From: Botryosphaeria dothidea
Lineage: Eukaryota > Ascomycota > Dothideomycetes > Botryosphaeriales > Botryosphaeriaceae
Assembly: GCA_011503125.2 (NCBI GenBank)
Contig: WWBZ02000051.1
Coordinates: forward strand, 1,612,001-1,676,000
Direction of reading: 5' to 3'
DNA length: 64,000 nucleotides
Below the pieces are notes generated by a model, which was given only the letters and a program-made list of their open reading frames with translations, was not told where the DNA came from and did not search any database. Positions 54,652-64,000 of the stretch are shown one piece after another. Position numbers and translations under genes: made by a program. The number at the start of each line of letters is the position of its first letter. The first letter of the stretch is position 1.

Positions 54652-57095
54652 TTACAAACCGATGCTCTTCTTGACCCAGTTCTCTAGACCGCCCAGCGCG
54701 ATGATCTCTTGTACGTTTGGCGGTAGCTCTCCCACCTTCTGGCTCCACTTTTCGCCACCCTCGCCCTCCTGGATCGTAACCTTGCTTCGGCAAACGTCCC
54801 ATTCGAAGGTCCAGCCCGTGCGGCGCGTCGGCGACTTCTCACCACCTTGCGACGAGAAGGCGTTCCGTAACCGTTCGACCAGGCGCGGAACCTCGACACC
54901 CATCAGGGCGTTGTTGATGCTGTTACGGCCAAAGATGTTGGCGAACGAGCCGGAGACAACGAGCGGAATGCCCTTGGCCAATATCGCCGTGGCCGCCTGC
55001 TCTCGGGACGAGCCGCAGCCGAAATTGAAGCCCGAGACGAGGATGTCGCCGGGCTTAGCCACCTTAGCAAACTCCTTGTCGTAGTTCTCCATGACCACCT
55101 CGGCCATCTTCTCGCGTGTGACGTCGTCTTGGTACGTGTACTTGCCGGGGTAGATACCGTCGGTGTTGATGTTGTCCGCGTCGCAGAAGACGATCTCACC
55201 CGACACCTTTTCAGGAAAGCCGGGAAGAATCTCCGTAAGCGATTCTTCGCCTGCAGGTTCCGCCTCTGAACTGCCATCCTTGCCCGAGATAGTTTGCTCA
55301 CCGGTCGCAACCATTGCGTCAACCTGACCGATAATAGCTTCAAGAGCGTCTTCGATGGTGTTACCGATCAAGTCACCCTCACCACGGACGACGCCTGTCA
55401 CACCTTCGGGCTTTTCGTACCAGCCGGTGCTCGAGATCTTTCCAGCCAGCGCACTGGCCGCCACGACCTCGGGACTGGCGAGGTACGCCTTGGCGTCAGT
55501 TGAGCCCATGCGGCCCTTGAAGTTACGATTGCTAGCACTGATACCAACCTCACCCGGCTCCAAGAGGCCCGTTCCGAGACCGATGCAAGGGCCGCATCCG
55601 CTGGGGAGGGCCTGTGCGCCGGCCTGGAGAAGCGTATCCCAATCACCGGTTTCCCTTGCTGTAGCTTCCTCCAGGGTCGAAGCAGCAGCAATGTAGAAGT
55701 TGACATGCTCGGGGATCTTGGGAATCTGGCCGTTGTTCTTCTCAGCAGCCTCCTTGAAAACGCGGGCAGCGGCAGCAATGTCGGAGCTGCGGGAGTTGGT
55801 ACAGGACACGAGATAAGCCCTGTTCACCTTGATATCCTGGGCCTCCAGCTCAGTGATGGGTGTAGCGACCTTGACAGAGTTGGGACCAGCAACATAGGGG
55901 GAGAGCGTGGAGAGATCGAGGTAGAGCTTCTTTGCATAGGTGGCACCGGGGTCAGCAACAGGGGCATTCTCGAAGAGCTCATCGAGACGTTCGTGATTGA
56001 AGCGAGCAATGCGGTTGCTCTCCAACAGGTTACCGGAGTTGAACATCGAGGCCTCAGTAGCTTTGAAGCGCAGCCAGCCCTTGAGTGTAGCATCCACGGG
56101 GAAAAGGCCGCTGAGCGCGCCCCACTCGGTTGTCATGTTGGCAATGGCAAGACGGTCATCAATGGGGAGGCTTGTCAGCGTCTCCGGGGAACCAGTGAAC
56201 TCAATGGCATGGTTAAGGACATCGTCCTTATTGAACAGGCCACAGAGAGCAACAATGATATCCTTGCCGGTAACACCCTTGGGCAAAACGCCAGTCAAGG
56301 TAACCTTGGCGATAGGAGGGATTTGCCACCAGGTCTTGGTGGTGGCCCAGATGGAGGCAGCGTCAGTACGCACCACAGGAGTTCCCAGGCAGCCAATGCC
56401 GCCATACATATTAGTATGGCTGTCAGATGCCACCGCCAGAGTACCCGGAAAGGCGTAGCCCTCTTCAACCATAATCTGGTGTCCAATGCCCCGCCCAGCC
56501 GGGTAGAAGTCTATGCCCTGCTTCTTTGCGAACTCCTCGATCTGGCGATATTTCTTAAGATTGGACTCGCTCTTGTTCTGGACGTCGTGGTCGAGGGTCA
56601 TGACGGTCTGGCGATTGTTCGCGATCTTGGTGCCACCGATGCCCATAAACTTCAGGGCAACGGGCCATGAGTTATCGTGCGTCATGCAGTGGGCGGGGCT
56701 GATGGTGACATAGTCACCGGACCTGACAAACTTGCCATCCGGGAGACCGACAGCGTACTTCTGGACGATCTTCTCGGTCAGGGTCTGCGGCACGCGCTGT
56801 GGCTTCTGGAGCGAGGAGAGGAGGGACGAGGCATTGGAATCCTCGAGTTGAGAGTGGAAGACATGTCCCTGCTGGGCAGCAGCAGTGGCGCTGCTGTATA
56901 ACCGCGGGCGGTGGAATGACTGGGAAGGGCGGATGAGGGAGGTGGCGGGACGCAGACCGGCAACGCGACTTGCGGAGAGGCACGGCCTGATCTTGGAGAG
57001 GTTAGCGAGGCATGACAATGCAATGGAAGACATTGGAGACGTACTTGACTTGAGCGGCCGGCCAAGCGAGCAGCAGAGCGAACGGTGGAAGCCAT
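54652..57095 (-). CDS. LYS4: Homoaconitase, mitochondrial
   Basis: Exons 57045-57095 and 54652-56991 (53 bp intron) give 796 residues. Homoaconitase catalyses the dehydration/hydration between homocitrate and homoisocitrate in the alpha-aminoadipate route to lysine, in the mitochondrial matrix; it is lysF in Aspergillus. The N-terminus [17 protein letters not shown] plus the following Arg/Ser-rich stretch is a presequence. The aconitase fold shows [14 protein letters not shown] [30 protein letters not shown] (first cluster cysteine), [10 protein letters not shown] (the other two), the homoaconitase-specific middle segment ([15 protein letters not shown]), and the swivel domain with [15 protein letters not shown] and [14 protein letters not shown]. 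Length matches the family. Regulation is not visible here. Confidence 0.95.
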
Positions 57096-60000
57096 TGTTG
57101 CTGCCGTGGAGAGTCAAAGCACGCGGCGGCCGTTATCGCGCAACTTTTCTTGACGCACAGGGCTTCCCCGGATTTTCGCTTAGCAATCCGCGCTGCCTCA
57201 GTGGCTCACCCGCGACGCCCTCCAAAGCCATTGCCGCTACGAACGTAGATAGTATAAGTTCTCTGAAATAAATGCTTGCGCTCGTACGCGACATATGCTG
57301 GGGATTCTTTCTTGAATTCGGACGGTTTTTTGCATCATTCGGATTATTACCTAACGGCATGTGTCCGCCGAGATCGGACGTCTTGCTTTCGTCCGCACTA
57401 TCGCTTCGTCATCTAGAACAATCTACTTTCTACTTGAGTTCGATTTCAATCATCTTCATCTGTTCAATTCTAATGCGAACGCAGCGAGTGAAGCTTTGTT
57501 CCCTAATAAACAACTACGAATGACTTCGTTCATCAGATGTACAGTACTAATAATGGCCACGGTCAAGTTGTTGGACATAGCTGATTTGATTATTGGTTGA
57601 GATATGATAAATCCATGCTTTTGCTGGAAATTGAGGTAAGTATCAATAGGCTTCAGTACCCTTTACGACTACAACCGTGGTTCCCACTACTAATCCTAGC
57701 TGCAGCACATCCGAGCCGGCCTGGGCGACCCTGTGTGCATCAGACTTCAATTGTGTAGTCCGATGCCTTGACATCGGAATCGACGGCTTCGCCATCAGAA
57801 TTACTTATCGCAGATCCGATCCAATCCTGTCGCGGTCTCAATTTTTCTGGCCATCTTACCCACAATTGCGGGGTCACCTCTCATGTTTCAGTAGGTGCTC
57901 CGACATTCTATAGGTAAATGCCGGGTTCGGGCAGCTGCCTTCCTGCCGTTATTGTTCCGATTGCTTGCAGGACCATGACGCGTGCGGGCCGGCGAAAAAT
58001 TGTCAGAGTCCTGCATAACGATCATGACTCTCTTCAGAGCTGGCACGATTGGAAGGACCTTTGCATTGTGCGGGAAGGTGAAACAACCACGCGGCGGTCA
58101 CCGAGAACGCGCGCCATACAACCATTTGCAACGTGCATGCTGACAGCACTGATGGTGCTGACCGATGGATGTGGTGGCGTCAGATAATTTGCTACGGCCA
58201 TTTAGGTGATTGCCAGAATCAGCAAGTTCCGAAAGACAGAGCAGAGCATGCTGGTGCGCCGCCACGAGTGGCAGCGCTGCCTGTCAGCGATGCGCAGAAT
58301 GTGCCGTGTACCCGCCCCATGTTATCTGCGTGGATGACGATGGAAGGGCCGCTTTGAACGTCCCGTAAGGCTGCTGCACGTGTCGCCTTGAGGAGATCCT
58401 TCTTGTGGGAGGCCTCGCAACGAGAAGACGTAGTGGTAGCACAGAAGCTTAGCCCAATCTCTCCTACCAACCTTCTCTATCCACTGCGACGCGTTCCGAT
58501 TGGTAGGAGACCCAAGAGTCCCAGCCACTGCAATCATCTAAGTTCCACGTCCGTGTTATAGGGTGAAGACCGTTGGTACAGCACGTTGGTTTACTTTCTC
58601 ACCAACAGTCGGATCCTTCTCGTACATCGTCCGGGGAGTCGCTGGCGAACTCCCATCCCGAAACAGCTTCCCCACATCTCAGCCGTCCGCAGCTCTTCAC
58701 AGCCTTTTTCCGTAAGTGCGTCTCAGTTTGGAGTTGGACTCCTTGGGAGCTGGGCTTTGATGAGAATCCAATCAATGTTAAAGTAATCAACGAAGAGAGC
58801 CTCCGGAGCTTGTACAACCAATCTAGACTTGATGAAAAGTTTGTTTGTATAGAGGGCCAAAAAGTTAACAATAGTTTGAGGTGAGCTTCCCATGAGAAGG
58901 AAATTCTAGGAATATGTGATGAGCTGGCAATCTACAGCGGCTTGTGCGAGGATAGCAGTACTCAGTGAGGCGCTCCATATGGCTTCAGGTGAAACGACGA
59001 GGCTTTGTTGGGCGCGAATGTATGGATAAGAATACTCACTTTACTAAAAGCGGCAACTCAGCGAGTAGCTATAGCTCTCTGCGCAGGAATTTGATGTTAA
59101 GTGGCTCTAATATGCGGCACATCAAGTAGCGCTAGATGGCCCTTTGCTTTCGCTTCCACTTGGATCATCGCAGAACGAACAAGTCGGGGACCCGTGGTAA
59201 AATACGTCACATCTTCGAACCGTGAAATTGCACTTCCACTTGAGGTCGATCTCTCCTTGGCCAGGTCAATGGGATGCATACTGTGGAGATGCGGAATGCG
59301 CGTCGAAGTGTGTGGGATGCAACCGCATCCACACCGGAGCAATGTCCGTCATGGGCGGTAGAGGGAATTGTTGTTGCCAAGCATCACGGCAAGCGATGGA
59401 GATTGATGAGGCTGGGCTGAGAGCAGGGCTCATGCAGACCTTAGTAAACCTACTGGCAGTGCCGAAAAGACGCGCACACAGTGGCAGGAAAAGACGTCAC
59501 ACATGTCTTTGATGACTCGTCGCTGCAAACCGTTCACCAGACGCTCGTCTTGTGCGTACACATGGTGGAGACAAAACGTGCAGATGGGGCGTGGGGCTGC
59601 CGATTTTTGCATCACGACCGCAGCTGGTGTGGCTCCTGGCGCCTAACAACCTAATTTTGGAGCGGGCGGCGAGATCTGGCGATGGTGCTGGTGTCGAGGC
59701 TACAGGCGGAGCGATGGTGTTGAGGGCCAGGGCGAAGCACGGAGACAGTGGCGCAAGGGCCTCTAAGCGACCGCCGCAGGCCATCAAGCCTCCGACATGC
59801 TGAAACCCACACCTCCCTCCATCCAACTCCGCCCGCCGCTGCGCTTTTTCTTTTACCAACCGTATTCCCGGCCTCCAATTCGACCCCAGCTGCATCGAAG
59901 CTCTGGTGGCGGCGCTTGACACTCTTGACTCTTCCTCTGGCGCTCTTGGGAACCCCACACCGCCGCTCCATCTCACGCAGCGTGGCCAGCTCAAGGCGTA

Positions 60001-61143
60001 TCGCCGCCAGCGGCTTCGCCCATTGGATCTCATCTATCGTACACCACCTGCACTTCTATTCCAGGAGTACAGATTGGCTTGCCGTTGGGCTCCCGCATCG
60101 CGGCGATTTTCTCTGATCTACGGCTAAGAGTCGCCGTCGGCGCCAGCTGCCAGGATCTCCCACGCCTGCTGTCTCATCCCGGCACCAATCACCGTAACAA
60201 GTTCATCGATGCTGCTTACTCTTTCTGGCCTTTCTCCGGCGACTTGTGCTATAGCTCTGCTGCTATAGCGGGTTTGAGATTTCTCGGGTTCCAGATCGTC
60301 GCTTTTCCGGCTGTCTCCCGTTTCAGCCCCCGGAAGCGACTTGCCTCCCGCACACACACAAACCACTCTACGTCTGATGTCACTCCGCATTCATTCTGCC
60401 TGAACCTGCTGCCATGTGTGCCTTTGCAGGTTTCTCGTTCGACGATGCTGGTGCTCGCCGTAGTTCTCGTGTTCTCTGGGGCGGCGTGCTTCTTATCTCT
60501 TTCTCCATCTGCTATGTGCATATGCTCCATCTCTAATTGACGCTGTCCAAAGAAGTAAAAAATGCTGGATTCCAAATGCAGCAGAGCTCTAACAGATCAA
60601 CGGGTCCGTGCAATTGCCCCATTCAGACAGGCGGCGGCCAGATAAGCCTGGCACTGAGACAGTGCTAGCCGCTCGTCATGCGCTCATGCGGGCTTAACCA
60701 TGCATCAGAACGACCCTCAGTGGCGCTATCAGACCCTGCGCCCGCAGCGAAGACAGCTCTCGGCGCTCTTGGTCGAGCCGCTGCCAGGGCCGTCATCACC
60801 TTGTTCGGTGCGGGAACGGGGCAGATGCCGCAGGACCGCTGACGCGAAACCCTCCATCTGCGGCCGAACAGGTCTCAAAGCTGTCTCTGCGCCTCATATG
60901 CCTCATGCCGCCCTGCTGAAGTGTGTGTTCGCTTCAGTCTTTCTTTCGTCTTCCTGGCTTCTGTTTCTTTGCTGGCTGGTTCAGGGCGAGTTGGCAGCTG
61001 GATGAAGGTCAAGCAGGTTACACCTTCTCTGCCGCTCTTTTTACTTTCTACTTCTTGTTTAATGCTTTCGTTTCTCGCTTACCACTGCTGCTGGTCTTCA
61101 GCGTGTTGACAAATTTCCCCAAGTCTATTCTGCAGACCTGCAG
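57096..61143. other. 4 kb gene-poor interval
   Basis: No conserved gene recognised. A frame at 58573-58884 ends in FDENPINVKVINEESLRSLY, which looks protein-like but matches nothing I know. From about 59810 to 61140 the plus strand is CT-rich with runs such as CTTTCTTTCGTCTTCC, likely promoter and long leader of the 7TM gene. Non-coding RNA is possible but not shown. Confidence 0.45.
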
Positions 61144-63624
61144 ATGGATGGAGTAAAACGGAGCTTCACCAGCGCCCAAAGCGCGAACACCAACATGGCC
61201 GGCGCCCAGGGCGCGAACGCGAACATGACCATGAACTTCCAGGTCTCCGCCGCCGAGTTCAACGAGACGCGCCAGGAAATCACGAAGCTGGTGCTGGGCC
61301 AACAAAAGACATTACGAAGCATGCACATCGTCCTCGGGGCCTTCAGCTTGATTTTGGCAACCGTCATGGTAACGAGGATTTTGTACGACAGCTGGAGGGC
61401 TTCCAAGTTGAACGTGGTTCTCAGGCCAAGGTAAAGCAGGATCAATTCATGGATGAAATTTGATGGCTGACTTCTTAGAAAACTCGAATGGCTGAGGTCA
61501 ATACACACCGCCGAGGTCTTTCCACTGGCTCTCGCAGTTGGATTGATGCTCCAAATGGTGATCATCATCATCGTTCAAGCCGCCAATCTCAACAGATTCT
61601 TCGAACACAGCTGCAGAGGTGTCGTTCAGCTCATCATGCCCAGTGAGTTTCCTGGCTCTGGCGGATTCAGATCTTTGGCTAACGAGCTTGCTCAGCTATT
61701 CTTCTCGTCGGCTTCGTGAATCTCGTTTTCGGCATCGAGACCACTATGCGTGCGCTCAAGGGATCGGTACCGCGAGGAAAATGGACAGTTACTATCTGTG
61801 TGGTAGCCATCTTCGGGTGCTTGCTCGTCACCTGGATCCCCACAGTCGTTTGGGTTGGTGGCAACAGGTGCTTCGGAGAGCTTATCTGGATTCCCTTCCG
61901 ATATCGCCGAGTCCTTGTTCCGTTGATTTCGGTTCTGCTCTTCGCATACATCGTCTTGGCTTCGCTTCTGGCGTTGAAACTGCGCTATGACCCCAACTTC
62001 GACGCAGACGAGAGGGTTTCAGCGTCAAGAATGGTGTGCTACCTGACTTTTGCCATCATTGAACATGTGAGTATTGGTTACTCTATCATCAGATTGCCAC
62101 TAACAAGATTAGGCCCTCATCATTCCATTCTTCATTCAAGCCTACCTCGGCAATTTCGATAACAAGTTCACCAGCTCTCGAGTTGCTGAAATCGTTCTCT
62201 TTTCATCCGGAATTTTCATTGCGTTCCTCCACCTCTTCCTTCGAGTAAACGTCAACCGCATGGTCATCAAGCCTGTTGGTGTCCCGTGGAAGCAAAACAA
62301 AAAAGCCGTCCGATTCCGCCTCTTTGGTCCTAGCGATCTGGAGATGTCGATCAGCGGGCCTCTTGGAGTCAAGGATCGCGCTTATGCGATGCAAGACTAC
62401 TACTACAACAACAGGTCCGAGAAGAGCGGCCTGGAGTACGCTTACAATCCTCCAGAGATCACAAGGCGACCTTCTGATCCTGAAGATACGTATACTCCTC
62501 AGCTTCCAACGCTGCTCGCCAATCGCCAGTCAAGACAGTCCAATGGATCGAAACTGTCTTCTTGGCCACTTCCACTCGAGCCCCTCAAGCGGTCTGGTAG
62601 CAAGCACTCCAGAAAACCATCTGGAGACAGGCGAACTCCAACCTACTCACTCTTTCCAAACCAACTCCCCGCAGATGACGTGCCCCGTCTCCCTGCGACC
62701 GTCTACAACCCTAACCAATCAGGAAACATCCGTGAGAGCCGCAAGCCCTCATTTGACATTGGTAGGCGGGGTACTGCAACCTCATTTGCGCCGTCGGTCA
62801 CCGATGTGTCAGAAGCGTACCGGGGTCTCCTTCCCCCAATGCCGCTATTCGCCCAACGCCAGTCCCATCGCCGCGACAGCAGCCTCGACAGCAGCGCGAC
62901 CGTGCAAATCGGTCTGCGACTCTCGGTTGCTCCTGCTGCCATGATGGCGGGTGGTCGTAATACCATGTCTCGTGCACTTGCGCCTCCAGGACCCATGCGA
63001 GAACCAACAGACTCCAGTGGCGAGAGCTTGGGTCTCCCCATTCAGGCACCAGCCCCTCCTCCGCTCTTCTCAGCACAGCCTTTTGGCCACAAGCGACAGC
63101 AGTCGTCAGGCACATCGGGCCCGTCTGGGCCACCTCCTTCAGTTCCCCCACCGTCAATGCCATCGCCGTTGACAATTCCTCAGACTGAGCCGAAGGAGGA
63201 ACCAAAGAAAGAGGTAGCATTTGCGTCACCGCCTGCGTTTGCGTCACCGCCTGCGCCAGCGTCGCCCGCATCAACTCGCTTCCAAGAAGACGAGGAGTCG
63301 AATGATAGTAGCTCTCAGTACAGTGCGCCATCGTACGACTCGTTCACAATCATCAACCCGCACAACAGTCAACGCTACCTGGAGACTGCTCGTAACAAGG
63401 TGTTGCCGCCAACACCACCCGAAGTCGATACGGAAGCCGCGACTCAGGTTGATGGCGAAAGACAGAGCTCTCCTGCCAGCAGTCCGTTGCGCATAAATCC
63501 CACAGCACCACCAGAACGCACGGCGTCGCCCAGGTGGGTCGACCTACGTAGTGGTACGATCAAGAGAGGTGATTCTCCAGCGCGCAGCGGCAGGTCTGAG
63601 ACGCCTACGCAACAGTGGATATGA
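61144..63624 (+). CDS. Seven-transmembrane fungal protein (family C-like GPCR type) with long Pro/Ser-rich tail
   Basis: Exons 61144-61430, 61479-61642, 61696-62066 and 62113-63624 give 777 residues. After a short polar N-terminus, seven hydrophobic helices are visible: MHIVLGAFSLILATVMVTRI, VFPLALAVGLMLQMVIIIIV, TILLVGFVNLVFGIE, VTICVVAIFGCLLVTWIP, VLVPLISVLLFAYIVLASLL, YLTFAIIEHALIIPFFIQ and VLFSSGIFIAFLHLFLRV. The rest (about 470 residues) is a cytoplasmic tail rich in Ser, Pro, Arg, with short tandem repeats such as FASPPAFASPPAP near residue 650 and many basic/Ser phosphorylation-type sites. This matches a fungal group often called family C-like GPCRs; no ligand or G-protein coupling is shown by sequence. 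It lacks a signal peptide and a large extracellular domain. Confidence 0.8.
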
Positions 63625-64000
63625 TTTGACGATCCAGGTGTACAATAGAATTATGGGACATATGGGATGGCCTTACGGAAAAAAAAAAGGACCAGCTGAA
63701 TGGAAGTGGGGAAGGCGGCACTTATTTCCTTGGATGTACTCTTCCCGGCAATGGCGTTTTTGAGGGTTCGGATTTGAGGGGTGAATTGTGTTTCATTTTG
63801 GGTTTTGGATGTCTATCCCTCAGTCCCCTTAGCCAGGATCCGACGCTGGCACCCACGCTCTACCTCTTTTCCGCAGTTGTGGGTTTGTTTTTACTATTCC
63901 TTTCTTCACCGTCGCTACCGACCCTTTACGATCCTTTCTGATTGACGATTTATCTTACGATTTCCAAAGCACATCCCCCAACATACCCAACCATCAACTG
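63625..64000. other. 3' UTR and leader of a following gene
   Basis: The first part is the 3' UTR of the 7TM gene (an A9 run at 63679). The last 150 bp is CT/CA-rich (CCAACATACCCAACCATCAA) and looks like the 5' leader of a plus-strand gene beyond the window. Confidence 0.4.

Noticed and set aside
55705..56670. 321-codon frame on the plus strand within LYS4
   Set aside because: Antisense shadow of homoaconitase with no family features.

Overview
This 64 kb window is nuclear chromosomal DNA of a filamentous ascomycete (Pezizomycotina; a Dothideomycetes-like fungus is my guess from gene style, not proven). The evidence is short spliceosomal introns (41-95 bp for most, one of 181 bp) with GT..AG ends and CTAAC-type branch sites, monocistronic genes on both strands, CT-rich 5' leaders, and fungus-specific families (EH-domain Ede1, homoaconitase of the alpha-aminoadipate lysine route, Goodbye/NACHT STAND proteins, fungal 7TM receptors). 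Gene models below were built by joining exons by hand. In the conserved genes every join keeps the frame and restores family motifs.

Layout, left to right: a secreted FMN-dependent 2-hydroxyacid dehydrogenase (0.9-2.3 kb); a 456 bp non-autonomous inverted-repeat transposon with an 8 bp target duplication (2.5-3.0 kb); a five-exon cupin; the divergent housekeeping pair CDC123 / CWC21; an FAD oxidoreductase; a 2EXR/F-box-like protein; a WWM1-type WW protein; an orphan basic/Ser-rich protein; the 1412-residue endocytic scaffold EDE1 on the minus strand (16.0-20.6 kb); a mitochondrial C6orf136-like protein; a LURP-one protein; a cAMP-receptor-like GPCR; an epoxide hydrolase; an unknown Cys-containing protein; a C2H2 plus fungal-specific transcription factor; the bifunctional PABA (aminodeoxychorismate) synthase; a secreted alpha/beta hydrolase; and a glyoxalase-fold protein.

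The most unusual part is 42.6-52.0 kb, where two unrelated NLR-like (STAND) genes face each other tail to tail with 284 bp between them, both broken. The left one (alpha/beta hydrolase - NACHT - ankyrin, plus strand) carries three in-frame stops, a one-base slip in an A8 run and a changed Walker B. The right one (Goodbye - NACHT - helical repeats - ZZ zinc finger, minus strand) is intact through five exons except for one TAA that cuts off its ZZ-finger end. All four stops are TAA or TAG and could each come from one CpA-to-TpA change, the signature of repeat-induced point mutation.

The right flank holds a gene-poor stretch with a decayed coding remnant (53.2-53.8 kb), homoaconitase LYS4 (minus), a 4 kb gene-poor interval, and a seven-TM protein with a long proline/serine-rich cytoplasmic tail. 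The window ends in what looks like the leader of another gene. I see no rRNA, tRNA, CRISPR array or secondary-metabolite core gene.
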